DNA of 64,000 nucleotides from Haplomitrium mnioides (Eukaryota > Marchantiophyta > Haplomitriopsida > Calobryales): positions 126,267 to 190,266 of the forward strand of contig JBNGIS010007632.1 of NCBI GenBank assembly GCA_049999725.1, in the 5' to 3' direction. Each line of letters starts with the position of its first letter. Positions within the stretch are counted from its first letter, which is position 1. The notes under the pieces were generated by a model. That model was given only the letters and a program-made list of their open reading frames with translations, ran no database searches and was not told the origin of the DNA. This document shows, piece after piece, positions 21,961-32,660 of this stretch. Position numbers and translations under genes: made by a program.

Positions 21961-23241
21961 TCGATGAAGTTTGTTAGGATCTGAATCAAGGCTTGCTCCA
22001 CAACTACTGGTAGGCCAAACCCTACTTGGAATGCTTGTCCCTCATGAACCATCACCTCCCGATGTTGCTCTATTCTTACAACCCCCATCTCATTCCTCAA
22101 GTGTGGGTTGTCAACAGCTTCTAGAGTGGCCAACTGCAACCCACCTTGCACCAAGGTCGGATTACGGACGGTTGCCTTCTTATCTTGGCTGCTCCCTTCT
22201 TGCTGGTGGGGATGGCTTAGCTGTTTGGGGCAAGACTCCTCTTTTAGGTTGGGTCCAGTACTCCCACCAGTCACCCAACTCTCCACTATCTCCTTCGTGC
22301 CAGATTTGGCTTCCATGCTCCCCGCTAGCTCTATCAAGTTGACCATCACCGTACTCCTTTCCAGTAGATCTTCCTCCGTGGCTTCGCCGACCACCTGAAC
22401 CCAATAATGGTACTCTGAATCCTCCGCCTCTTCTGTTGACCATTCGGTTTCATACTTTGTTTCAGGTTGCGTCTTCCCTTGGTGTGGCACCGGTCCATAG
22501 TGCACTATCGTTCTCTCTAGACCAAAGACTAGTGTCGAGTTCCTCTAGTTATGCATGACTCTCGCTCTGTACAGCTAGGGTCTCCCAATTAGTATCGGGT
22601 AAGAGGATGCTCGCGTTGGTCGCATCACCAAATAATTGAGTCAAAACTCCTTGCCACCAATGGTAGTAGGTGCTTGTAAGAGAGCGCCCAAGGGCTTGAC
22701 TCCGGACCCGTCTGCCAATCTCATTATTCGAACGATAGGTTGGAAGTCTCTGAACCCCAATCTTTAGGCAGTCTCCTCGACCATGATATTGACGCCCGCT
22801 CCCTCATCCATCAGTTCCAGAGATAGTGTACACCCAACGATTTGGATATCGATCTCAGAGGCACCCTTGTCTTCACATACCCACCGTAGCTCTGTTGAGA
22901 CCCCTACTTGAGGTAGTTTTTTCCGCCTTTTGGCTCCCATCAGCAACTCCCTCAGTTGTCTTCTGTACAATGGGCTACCTTTGATTAATTGCCCCACAGT
23001 GGTCGTGATAAGGCTAGCATGGACATGAGCCTGAATGTTGTAAGGGTTAGGTTTTGGCGCCCCGGCTGTAGATGATAGAAGTTCCTTGAGCTCTTTTGAT
23101 TCTTCCAGCCCTTGTTGCCTCTCGACCTTCCTCATGGTCTGAGTGGCATCATCTTTTCTTCGGCGGCGTCCAGGGCTGCAAGCTGCCTCTTCACCTCATC
23201 CTATTGCTTTGGATAAAACCATTTGGGATTATCCCGCTGGT
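21864..23241 (-). pseudogene. Gag end, protease and linker of element B
   Basis: The frame 22764-23135 contains the protease motif LSLELMDEGAGVNIMVEET (usual form D[SG]GAGVN). The linker 21864-22505 is hydrophilic and ends with IFAWSHIDLKGV, a phrase typical of the segment just before RT in Tat/Athila-type gypsies. Sequence 23140-23241 (DNPKWFYPKQ) is the downstream part of gag, cut by the insertion of element D. Confidence 0.75.
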
Positions 23242-23375
23242 TGTAATAGTACAAGTATAAGGTTGTGCTATTTATAAGAAAATAGAGAGGATTGAAAGAA
23301 GTGGTAGTGAGTCATTTTTAGGTAAAGATTGGATTACTTGCTTTTGAAGTAAATTTTGGTGGAGAGTCACTTTTA
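23242..23375 (+). repeat. 5' LTR fragment of element D
   Basis: First ~134 bp match the start of the 3' LTR at 28577 (TGTAATAGTACAAG.. to GGAGAGTCACTTTTA) and then break off into RNase H coding. Confidence 0.88.
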
Positions 23376-23380
23376 CTACC

Positions 23381-24104
23381 AATCACAAACCATAGTTACA
23401 ACCAATCCATTTGGAAAATATGACAAGTCGGGATCACCAATGGGAAGAAAATTTTCAATTTTTGAAATCAAGCTAGAGTACAATCCAAGAAGGTTCCACT
23501 CCATTCTTGATGCACAATCACAAAGGTCGGATCATCGAGTGAATACAATGGAGGTGATCAACATTAGTATCTTACATTAGACGAGGCAATTAGTAGGAGT
23601 TATCATCAAAAACTACAAGAAGATGCTTTCTTTAGTTTGGTTTGAGCACGATTGGCTGTCAAGGATAGTGAGTATCATTCTTTCTCCATTTGAAATGGTA
23701 TTCTCTATCAAGGCCATCAAATATATGTTCCACAAGATGATACGTTTCGAATGGCTCGTTTATAAGAAGCGCATGACATTCCTATCTCTGGGCATTTTGG
23801 AGTAGATAAAACTACATAGTTGCTTCAATGCACTTGGTGGTGGCCTAACTTGGCTCGAGATGTTCGTGGTTTTGTTCGTTTGTGTGAAAGTTGTCAACGA
23901 AACAAAGCTTGGAATCAAAAACCAGCGGGACTTCTTCAACCGTTGCCAATTCCTACTCCTCGTTGGGAATATGTAAGTTTGGATCTTGTCACTTCACTTC
24001 CAACTACGCCTCATATGTTTACTGCTATTGTGGTGTTTGTAGACAAGCTGAGAAAGCAGATTCATTTAGCGCCAACGGTGGATACAATCGATGCTCCACA
24101 ATCG
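23381..24104 (+). pseudogene. Displaced RNase H/integrase segment of D
   Basis: Aligns with 26879-27600 in the same element: end of RNase H (ITNPFGKYDKS-type region), integrase finger (CESCQRNKAWNQKPAG) and start of the core (YVSLDLVTSLP, catalytic Asp kept). It lies upstream of gag, an order that never occurs in a normal gypsy. At 24104-24110 it switches to gag in mid-frame so that a 188-codon frame (23820-24386) runs across integrase into gag. Confidence 0.85.
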
Positions 24105-24108
24105 TTGG

Positions 24109-24732
24109 AAGAAGTGGCGAAGACTCAGTGGAGATATCAAATTGAGCAAGCTCAACGTGGATTTGTCACTCCAATTGCTTCTTGGCAAGAGTTTAAAGAA
24201 GCGATAAATCTAAGATTTAGGGTTTTGAATGCTCCTAAGGTGGCAAGAGATCATTTGGCAGAATTGAAACATCTTGGTACGATTAAGAGCTATGTCACGC
24301 AATTTCAAAATATCATTATGCAAATTCCTAATATGGGTGAGGGAGAAGCTTTAGATCTTTTTTTGAGGATTGAAGTCTCGCACTAGAATGGAAGTGATAA
24401 TGAGGGAGCCTTCTGAACTAGAAGAAGCAATGAGTATGGCAGAAAGATATGACTCGCATTTAATGACTAACGAGGCTAGGCCATATCCACGTCCACAACA
24501 AGCTTTACCAAATGTTCGTGTGCCAGCAAATAAGGCTGTACCTATGGAGATTGATGCGGCACAGAGAGTTGTACTCACTGATAGAGAACGTGAGTGTCTA
24601 CGCCAAAGTGGAGGATGTTTTTATTGTCGACAGCTTGGTCATATGATTGCAAATTGCCCACATTGCCAAGGTCGACCACATGCTCTTGTTGAAGTGGCAA
24701 CTGCTAAAGAAGAAAATCAGGGAAAAAACTGA
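24109..24732 (+). pseudogene. Gag of element D
   Basis: Retrotrans_gag-type capsid stretch (FVTPIASWQEFKEAINLRF; YVTQFQNIIMQIPNMGEGEALDLFLR), then after a frameshift near 24372 the nucleocapsid with one zinc knuckle, CFYCRQLGHMIANC (CX2CX4HX4C). The N-terminal part of gag is missing because of the join to integrase. Confidence 0.82.
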
Positions 24733-24785
24733 CCTTAGTAAAGATAGTCGAGCGGTTTACTAAGAGCTTAATTAGTTCCAATGGA

Positions 24786-25130
24786 ATGAAAAGCTCAACA
24801 AGAATTAGAAGTACCTTGTTTCATCTAGATGGTATGGCTGATGAGCATTCTTGTAGAATGTTGGTAGATTGTGGAAGTTCTGAAAATTTCATGTCACTAC
24901 GTTTTGCAAAGAAAATCAAAGCTACGATTTTGCCGATCAACAGAAGTTTTGTGACTATGGCCGATGGCCAAAAACATGAGGTATTCCATTCTCACAAGCC
25001 ATTTCTTCTAGAGATTGGCAAAGATTATGAGGAATTTATGGATTTTGTTATTGCACCGGTACAGTATAACATTATTTTGGACTTGCCTGGGCTTGAAGAT
25101 CGGTTTGCTCAAGTTGATTGGGCAAAATAG
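24786..25130 (+). pseudogene. Protease of element D
   Basis: 114 codons with MLVDCGSSENFMSLRFAKK, the D-[CS]-G-[SA] active site of the RVP_2 retropepsin family, and a hydrophobic flap region. The start is internal to the polyprotein; upstream and downstream stops separate it from gag and RT. Confidence 0.78.
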
Positions 25131-25166
25131 AAAATTCAAGTTACTTTACAAGGAAAGAAATTTCTT

Positions 25167-26371
25167 TTGGGGCATCTGGCACCGTTGGTGAAGAAGCCCA
25201 AATCAGTTCAGCATAATGATTTGATGGAGAAAGATTTGCTCGTCTTTGGTGTATGGATCAAGCCTATTGTGGACTTGAATAAGGAGGGAGGGAAATGTAT
25301 ACCAACCTCAATGATTGATGATATCTTGAAGGAGTTTTCAGATGTGTTTCCGGATGATTTGCCAAAAGGGTTACGAGATGATTGTAGAATACCCTTTCCG
25401 ATAGAGTTGATACCACAAAGTATTCTGTATAATCGACCTATATACAGGTTATCGCCACAAGAGTTGGAAGAGCTTCGCAAGACTTTGACGGATCTTCTTG
25501 AGAAGGATTTCATTTAGCATAGTACTTCGCCTTGGGGAGCAGCGGTATTCTTTGCACCAAAGAAAGATGGTGGATTTCGTCTTTGTACTGGTTATCGTGG
25601 TTTGAACAAGCAAACCGTCAAGAATGCTTATCCTTTACCGCNNNNNNNNNNNNNNNNNNNNNNNNNNNNNNNNNNNNNNNNNNNNNNNNNNNNNNNNNNN
25701 NNNNNNNNNNNNNNNNNNNNNNNNNNNNNNNNNNNNNNNNNNNNNNNNNNNNNNNNNNNNNNNNNNNNNNNNNNNNNNNNNNNNNNNNNNNNNNNNNNNN
25801 NNNNNNNNNNNNNNNNNNNNNNNNNNNNNNNNNNNNNNNNNNNNNNNNNNNNNNNNNNNNNNNNNNNNNNNNNNNNNNNNNNNNNNNNNNNNNNNNNNNN
25901 NNNNNNNNNNNNNNNNNNNNNNNNNNNNNNNNNNNNNNNNNNNNNNNNNNNNNNNNNNNNNNNNNNNNNNNNNNNNNNNNNNNNNNNNNNNNNNNNNNNN
26001 NNNNNNNNNNNNNNNNNNNNNNNNNNNNNNNNNNNNNNNNNGCGGTTCTTTTTGAAGCTTGATCTTCGAAGTGGTTATTGGCAAATTCCTATCAAGCCAA
26101 GTGATGTGCCGAAGACAGCTTTTTGTATATAAGGTCTGGACATTTTGAGTGGAAGGTCCTTACATTTGGTCTCACTAATGCTCCGGCTATATTCATGGAT
26201 CAAATGCATCGAATTTTTGATGGGTTATTGGATAAGTCAGTTTTGGTATTCTTTGATGACATTTTTAGTTTTAGCAAAACTGAAGATGAGCATCGCAATT
26301 ATTTGAAAGAAGTTTTGCAAAGATTGCGCAATTGGAAGCTTTATTATAAGCGATCCAAGTGCGAATTTTGA
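25167..26371 (+). pseudogene. Reverse transcriptase of element D
   Basis: Pre-RT segment (FSDVFPDDLPKGLR), RT fingers ([19 protein letters not shown], conserved Arg-Asp changed to Thr-Gly), then a 400-N gap, then YWQIPIKPSDVPKTAF, FGLTNAPAIFMDQMHRIF and the active-site box VLVFFDDIFSF. Stops at about 25517 and 26130 interrupt it. Confidence 0.85.
25642..26041. other. Assembly gap, 400 N
   Basis: Exactly 400 N within the RT fingers of element D, between NAYPLP and FLKLDLRSGYWQI. These motifs are normally about 15 residues apart, so either the gap length is wrong or extra sequence is present. Confidence 0.99.
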
Positions 26372-27030
26372 AAGCAAGACGTTACCTACTTGGGGCACAA
26401 GTTGTAAGCGGATGGTATAAAGATGGAAGAAGAGAAAATCAAGGCTATTACTAAGTGGCCAACACCAAAGGAGGCAAAGGACATTAGAGCTTTCAATGGA
26501 TTGGCAAGCTTCTATCGACGATTCATCCATTGTTATGCACATATTGCTACACCACTTATTGATCTGCTAGGCAAGGAGGTCAAGTTTCAATAGACCGCCA
26601 AAGAGCAAGCGGCATTTCAACATCTCAAGGATGCAATCTCTTTTCATCCTATTCTATATCCATATGATCCAAAGGCACATTGTATAGTTGATTTTGATGC
26701 TTCTAATTTTTCTATTGGAGTAGTTTTGCAGCAAGAGTTTGAGGATGGGCTTCATCCAATTGCCTTCATGTCACGCCGGTTGAATGCGGTGGAAAGAAAC
26801 TATTCTGCAAGGGATCGAGAGCAATTGACAATGGTTTATGCTACAAACTTATGGAGGCATTATCTTTTGGGAAGACCCACATCACAAACCATTGTTACAA
26901 CTAATCCATTTGGAAAATATGACAAGTCGGCATCACCGATGGGAAGATCAATTGCAACTTTTTGATATCAAGCTAGAAGACAAGCCAGGAAGGTTCTACA
27001 CCATTCCTGATGCAGTGTCACGAAGGCCAG
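26372..27030 (+). pseudogene. RNase H of element D
   Basis: Broken frames with RT connection (FNGLASFYRRFIHCYAHIATPL) and RNase H (VDFDASNFSIGVVLQQEFEDG; PIAFMSRRLNAVERNYSARDRE; PGRFYTIPDAVSRRPD). The first catalytic Asp (FDAS) is visible. Confidence 0.82.
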
Positions 27031-28106
27031 ATCATCGAGTGAATACAATGGAGGTGAGCAACATTAGCATCTTACATTTGGATGTGGCAACTAGTGGGAG
27101 TTATCATCAAAAACTACAAGAAGATGCTTTCTTTAGTTTGGTTTGAGCACAATTGGCCATCAAGGATAGTGAGTATCATTCTTTCTCCATTCGAGATGGT
27201 ATTCTCTATCGAGGCCATCAAATATATGTTCCACAAGATCATACGCTTCGAATGGCTCGTTTACAAGAAGCGTATGACATTCCTTTCTATGGGCATCTTG
27301 GAGTAGATAAAACTACATAGTTGCTTCAATGCACTTGGTGGTGGCCTAACTTGGCTTGAGATGTTCGTGGTTTTGTTCGTTCGTGTGAAAGTTGCCAACG
27401 AAATAAAGCTTTGAATCAAAAACCAGCGGGACTTCTTCAACCATTACCAATTCCTAATGCTCGTTGGGAACATGTAAGTTTGAATCTTATCACTTCACTT
27501 CCAACCACGCCTCATGGGTTTACTGCTATTGTGGTGTTTGTGGACAAGTTGAGTAAGCATATTCATTTAGCGCCAACGGTGGATATAGTCGACTCTCCAC
27601 AATTGGCAAGAATTTACTTTGATACTGTTTTTCGCCATCACGGAATGTCCAAGGTGTTAATATCTGATTGGGATTCGCATTTCATTGGAAAGTTTTGGAG
27701 AGAGTTATTCAACCTTCTAGGAACCAAACTTTCTATGTCTACTACTTATCATCCGCAAATAGATGGGCAAATAGAGTGTGCTAATCGCACTGTCAAGGAC
27801 ATGCTTCGCGCGTTCATCAATGTTCATCACACCGATTGGGATAGTTTCTTACTCGCTGTGGATTTTGCTTACAACAACTCCAAACAAGCAAGTATTGGGC
27901 TTTCTCCTTTCTTTCTTTATTCGGGTCAACATTCTCTTGTTGCCGATGGTTTTCTTTTTGATATTTCTTCTAATGTTCCAAGTATTTCTACTTTTTTGTC
28001 TCGTTTATCTTCTTCCTTGCAAGATGCTCGCAACCATCTTACTATTGCTCAAAATCGGCAAAAACTATATGCCAATAGCTGTCGTCGTGATTGCTCTTAT
28101 GTTTGA
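27031..28106 (+). pseudogene. Integrase core of element D
   Basis: The 231-codon frame 27411-28106 gives the finger end (ESCQRNKALNQKPAG in the flanking frame) and the core. The first catalytic position is Asn (VSLNLITSLP) where A and the displaced copy have Asp; the second (LISDWDSHF) and the Glu (GQIECANRTV) are kept. This change alone would inactivate strand transfer. Confidence 0.85.
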
Positions 28107-28118
28107 GGTGACCAAGTT

Positions 28119-28562
28119 ATGTTATCCACTCATGATCTTCCATTGTCTTTAGATACTCAAGTTTGTAAGTTATCTCCTTCTTGGATTGGTACTTTCTCTA
28201 TTTCTCACGCTATTTCTCTTGTTGCTTATAAACTTGATCTTCCTCTTCATATAAAGATTCATCTTGTGTTCTATGTATCTAAACTTAAGCCTTTTCTTCC
28301 TAGTCCATCTTCTTTTCCAAATCATGTTCAACTTCCTCCTCCGTCCATTGTTCTTGATGATCATGAAGAAGTTGAAGTAGACCGCATTTTGGCAAAAAGA
28401 GTTATCAAGTGCGGGCAGCATCCACAAATTCAATACAAGGTTTTGTGGAAAGGCTATCCACTTCATGATGTTACTTGGGAACCTTCTTCAAATCTTGAGA
28501 ATGCTCAAGAAGTTATTAAAAATTTTGAAAGTTGCGGCAATGACAAGGACGCCATCCACTAG
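28119..28562 (+). pseudogene. Integrase C-terminus and chromodomain of D
   Basis: 147 codons. The first half is the gypsy integrase C-terminal beta-domain (SLVAYKLDLPLHIKIHLVFYVSKLKPF). The second is a chromodomain: VEVDRILAKRVIKCGQHPQ, QYKVLWKGYPLHDVTWEP, then the C-terminal helix. The aromatic cage positions appear partly kept (Tyr, Trp in YKVLWKGY). Ends 15 bp before the LTR. Confidence 0.88.
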
Positions 28563-28576
28563 ATGGCGGGGATTAT

Positions 28577-29003
28577 GTAATAGTACAAGCATAAGGTTGT
28601 GCTATTTATAAGAAAATAGAGAGGGTTGAAGGAAAAAGTAGTGAGTTACTTTTAGGTTAAGATTGGATTACTTGCTTTTGAAGTCACTTTTGGTGGAGAG
28701 TCATTTTTAAGTTACTTGCATTCGAAGTCACGTTTGGTAGTGAGTCACCTTTAGGGCTAAAATGAGAAGTGACTTGTAAGTGAAGAAAGAGGGATGACAC
28801 TCTCTTGTCTTGTATAAATAGAAGGGCTTCTTAGCCCCACTCTTCATTCTTTAGTTCCTCTCGAATCATTTGGGTTCTTTGGTTGCTTGGCTTTGTCTTA
28901 TATTCTTGGCTTTAGTTTGCTTATTGGTTTTGAGTTGTGTAACTCTTTTAGAGTTGTCTTGAATTATTACTTACTTGGAATTCGGTCTTTGAGTTCTTTT
29001 ACA
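28577..29003 (+). repeat. 3' LTR of element D (427 bp)
   Basis: From TGTAATAGTAC to TTTTACA, preceded by the purine-rich GGCGGGGA. Contains TATAAATAG near 28815. Whole-length match to 1-424. Confidence 0.92.
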
Positions 29004-29382
29004 CTCCGCATTGGCATCAATAGTATTCTCCACAGCATCCAACCATGCATGAGAGTCCTCCTTGGCTCAACCTCTGAAGGTCCTATACTTAAATCTGCCT
29101 TAAAGTCTTGTAGAGGGTACTGGGTTGGCCATCACAATGATGGGTGGGGCTAACTCTACCTACAATTCAATGCTCTCCTCCACACCTCTTCTCACCTTTT
29201 TCCTTTTTTTGGTCAAGGCATATGAGGAGCATGTATAAGCACCACTTAATAGTTCACGATTCCCCAACCCTTATGCCTTCACCATTTTGGTGACCCTGGC
29301 CTTCGCAAGGTGACTCTTTGGTTCGAGGTTGATCTCAGGTTTCTTCAAACCTAGCCCTCCTTCTAGCGCAAAAAAAAACTAT
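29004..29382 (-). pseudogene. 5' leader and gag start of element B
   Basis: Minus-strand gag beginning: a stretch reading PPIIVMANPVPSTRL, then after a stop KEDSHAWLDAVENTIDANAE, typical of the WL..VE..I pattern opening the Retrotrans_gag domain. It is cut at 29004 by element D and resumes at 23241. The leader next to the 5' LTR contains a purine-poor TTTTTTTTTGCGC stretch; I could not match it to a tRNA. Confidence 0.65.
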
Positions 29383-29727
29383 ATCATGCCTCTTCCTCCT
29401 TCTTTAACTACCAATTGATGCTATTTCAAAGGAAAGAGGAGACAAAGAACAACCAAGCTCTTTAATGAGACGGCCCCAAAACCTTTGTTAGTGAATTCAG
29501 GTCTTAACAATCCCGAACTTCTCACCTTGCATTTCCACACTACTCTCAACCTACCCAAACACAAGTCGGGCCTACATTCTTTTCCACCACACACAGAGCA
29601 ACTACAACTCAATTGACTTTGGGGTACACACAAATATTGTGCTTGATATAAATCTCGTTGTAGATATTCAATGTCACCTTCTATGATTAGGGGTGTATGC
29701 AATTATTACACAAGAATGAACTTGCAA

Positions 29728-29738
29728 NNNNNNNNNNT
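29728..29738. other. Assembly gap, 11 N, flanked by a duplicate
   Basis: The 30 bases left of the gap (TGCAATTATTACACAAGAAT and on to CTTGCAA) are repeated exactly right of it. The other LTR copy (near 10210) has this phrase once, so the gap is probably an unjoined overlap. Confidence 0.95.
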
Positions 29739-31109
29739 GCAATTATTACACAAGAATGAACTTGCAACATTCTCCTACAAGCTGCGTTGTAACACAACCA
29801 AGACAAATCACTCCTCCAATCACTAAACTGTCAACAAAGCCATCTACTCCAACACCCAAACAAAGAAGATCTATCTGATTTAATCTCTCAACAAAATAGA
29901 AATTACAACCCAAGTGTAGAACCTATCCTATTAGCCTTCCTAGGCACATGTAGAACTATCTCTCTCTCTTCCTAACTCTCCTAACATCACTTCCCCTACT
30001 ATTATGCAGCGGATTATCACCAACACTTCAGCCTGACCAGAATTGTAAGTAAGATAGCCCTTGTTTTCACCCAAGTCAACCCAAATTCTCCCTTGTGATG
30101 TGGCTCAGCCTCCTCAACACCACCCTCTATCCATTGAAGTTCCAAAGAGTGGTTCAAAATCTGTGTCCCGAATATGAGTCCTGACTCTACAAACACAACA
30201 ACACCAGAAACATTACTCTCACTGCCACTCTCTCCCCATTCACACACCTTATCGAGATGGTTTTTTAACTTCCATCACTAGAAGCCCTGAATTTACTTCG
30301 TGAGGCTCAGAAGAGGTCTTATTTAAATTCCACCTCTGGAAGACAGCCCTCCTAGCTGCTCAATCACCCACCTCACTCGAGAATTGGCTGGATCTTCCCC
30401 GCAGTGCGCAGGCACTAACGTGGCCACTCCTCTCCCTTCTCCACAAGATTGTAACACCAGCAACACTCTCCTAATGCTTTAGGGACTGATCTCCTGCACA
30501 AACCAAAGCTAAGACGACACCAAGACCCCGCGTTGGCTGCCCTTCACGAAATACAAACCGAAAGAATTCTCCTCTCCTCCAAGTGTTGGTCCACCTCCAA
30601 ATGTTAGACTGCCTTCAAAGATGAGGCCACTTCAGTAGTCTGAGCCTCTAGAGTCTCCTTCTCAACGATTCCCAACACCTCCTCAGTCCACCTCGACCTT
30701 GTAATGGCCTTCTTTCACGAGTACACCCACTTCACCTAAGGTCTCACTAGAACTCTCTCCTCTGTATCCCGCTGCTCACTCTGCCCAGAATAATCAATCT
30801 CCGTAGCTTCAAAGCGAGGTATTCTATCTCCGTGCTTGTTTTCCTCCCAACCTCGACGTTTAATCACCGCCCTTCTTTGAAGGTCCCCGTTTCCCTTATC
30901 TGACGGCTGGGAGGTGCATCCTGCCTTTTCACACAGCCCGCAGGTGGATTTTTTTCCAGATTTAGAGTCAGAAAAAGGGCGCCAACAGCTGCGCTTTGTT
31001 GTCCTCTTCTTAACAAGACTGATTTCACGCCAATCCGACATCTGTAGCTCTGGTAATCGGTGTTTGAAGAGACATACCTTTTCCTTTGTGTTTTCCTTTT
31101 TTTAGCTTG

Positions 31110-31870
31110 ACACTCCATGAGATTCCTCGGATGTCGGACAGCGGACACGTGGCACTTCGGGGGAGCCTGTTGGATTCTTGGGATTTGCCAGCCCGTGAGA
31201 TTCCTCCGACGTCGGACAGCAGACACGTGGCACTTCGGGGTAGCCCGTTGGATTCCTCAGACTCACCACCCTTTGAGATTCCTTGGAACAATAGGTCAAC
31301 TTCGGATTGTTGGTCAAAGGTGACGGTTCAACTTCCATGTGGAAAACAGCATCGGACGGCGCCTTCTCGAACACGTGGCACTTCGGGGTAGCCCATTGGA
31401 TGCCTCAGACTCGCCACCCCATGACATTCCAAAGATTAGCAGGTCAACTTCGGATTGTTGGTCAAACGTGAGGATCCAACTTCCCTCTAGAAAATGGCGT
31501 CGGACGGCACCTCTTCGGACACGTGGCGCTTCGGAGGAGCCCGTTGGATTCCTCAGACTCGCCAACCCATGAGATTCCTCGGACGTCGTACAGCGGACAC
31601 GTGGCGCTTTGGGGTAGCATGTTGGATTCCTCTAACTTGCCACCCTGTGAGATTCCTCTGAACAACAGGTCAACTTCAGATTGTTGGTCAAAGGTGATGG
31701 TCCAACTTCCTTGTAGAAAACGGCGTTGGATGGTGTCTCCTCCGACACATGGCGCTTTGGAGGAGCCCGTTGGATTCCTCGGACTCGCAAACCCGTGAGA
31801 TTCCTCGAACGTTGGACAGCAAACACGTGGCGTTTCGAGGGAGCCCGTTGGATTCCTCTGATTCGCCACG
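31110..31870. promoter_or_regulatory. ABRE/G-box tandem array in 5' LTR of B
   Basis: CACGTGG cores at 31146, 31224, 31372, 31520, 31598 and 31824, plus a mutated CACATGG at 31746. Spacings are 78, 148, 148, 78, 148 and 78 bp: two unit lengths, each with one core. Four cores sit in the full GGACACGTGGC or a one-base variant of it. The core is the ABA-response/G-box element known in plant promoters; whether this LTR responds to ABA or drought is inference. Confidence 0.7.
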
Positions 31871-32199
31871 TCATCCGAAGAGCCCCTCCCTCGCCGAGTA
31901 AGAATAGTGGCTACGTCAAACTTTCAAACATCGCAACCACACTCTGTCAAACTTTCCTCCTTGTCCTCTCTGGATCTTTGATAGATTGCTGCTTCAGTAC
32001 TCCTTGTTCCTCCTCTGGCCGGACCATCGATAGATCGCCCTTTCGGCTGATCCCTTGTTCTTCCGATTGGAACTCCCAACGGATCTCTGTTAAGTAGGCT
32101 CTCCACGTCAAAAGATCACTTGGACTTAACCGGGCGCCCTACTTAGGGAGGCGGAGTTCCGTTAAGCCCTACTTGGGCCCCCCACCTCCATGTGAAGAC

Positions 32200-32660
32200 T
32201 CGCAGACACCCTCTATCAGACTGTGACTGTCGGACATCAGATCTCGGACCTCCTCGGAATACGTACTTTGGACTGTGGCCATCGGACAGCGGAGCTCGGA
32301 CTCCTTCGGACTGCGGACTTCAGACTATGACCGTCGAATAAAAGACTTTGGACCCTCTCGGACTGTGGACTTCAGACTGCGACCGTCGGCCTCCTTCGGA
32401 CTGCGTACCTTGGACTCCTTTGGATTGCGAACTTTGGACTACGGCCGTCCGGTTGCGAACTTCGAACTGCGACCGTCGGCCTCCTTCGGACCACGTACCT
32501 CGGACTCCTTCGGATTGCGGACCTCGGACTGTGGACTTCGGACTACGGCTGTCAGGCTGCGGACTTCGGACCCTTCCATCGGACTGCGACTGTTGGACAG
32601 AAGACTTCGGACTCCCTCCATCGGACTATGGCCGTCAGGCTGCGGACTTCGGACTTCCTA
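32200..32660. repeat. Degenerate GGACTGCGGAC tandem array in B's LTR
   Basis: Short phrases GGACTGCGGACTTCGGACT, GACCGTCGG and CCTCCTTCGGACTGCGTACC recur every ~30-60 bp. Corresponding array in the other LTR at 17590-18140. Frames open across it on both strands are not credible genes. Confidence 0.75.

Larger units (their letters stand above)
23242..29003 (+). mobile_element. Rearranged chromovirus D nested in B's gag
   Basis: Plus-strand chromovirus of the same family as A. Order is 5' LTR fragment (23242-23375), an out-of-place RNase H/integrase piece (23381-24104), gag, protease, RT (400-N gap), RNase H, integrase, chromodomain, 3' LTR (28577-29003). The extra piece duplicates 26879-27600. 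Flanks are CTGGT and CTCCG, which do not match, and B's gag is missing sequence at the site, so the insertion or a later rearrangement removed DNA. Stops occur throughout. Confidence 0.88.

Noticed and set aside
21971-22505. Overlapping plus- and minus-strand frames of 80-213 codons
   Set aside because: The minus-strand frame fits the gypsy linker before RT; the plus-strand frames (e.g. 21971-22342) are shadows.
25532-26132. Long frames spanning the N run
   Set aside because: The apparent length comes from undetermined bases; only the RT residues on each side are real.
29330-29385. Named tRNA primer-binding site for element B
   Set aside because: The T-run and GCGCTAGAAGGAGGG next to the 5' LTR did not match a tRNA end I can recall with confidence.
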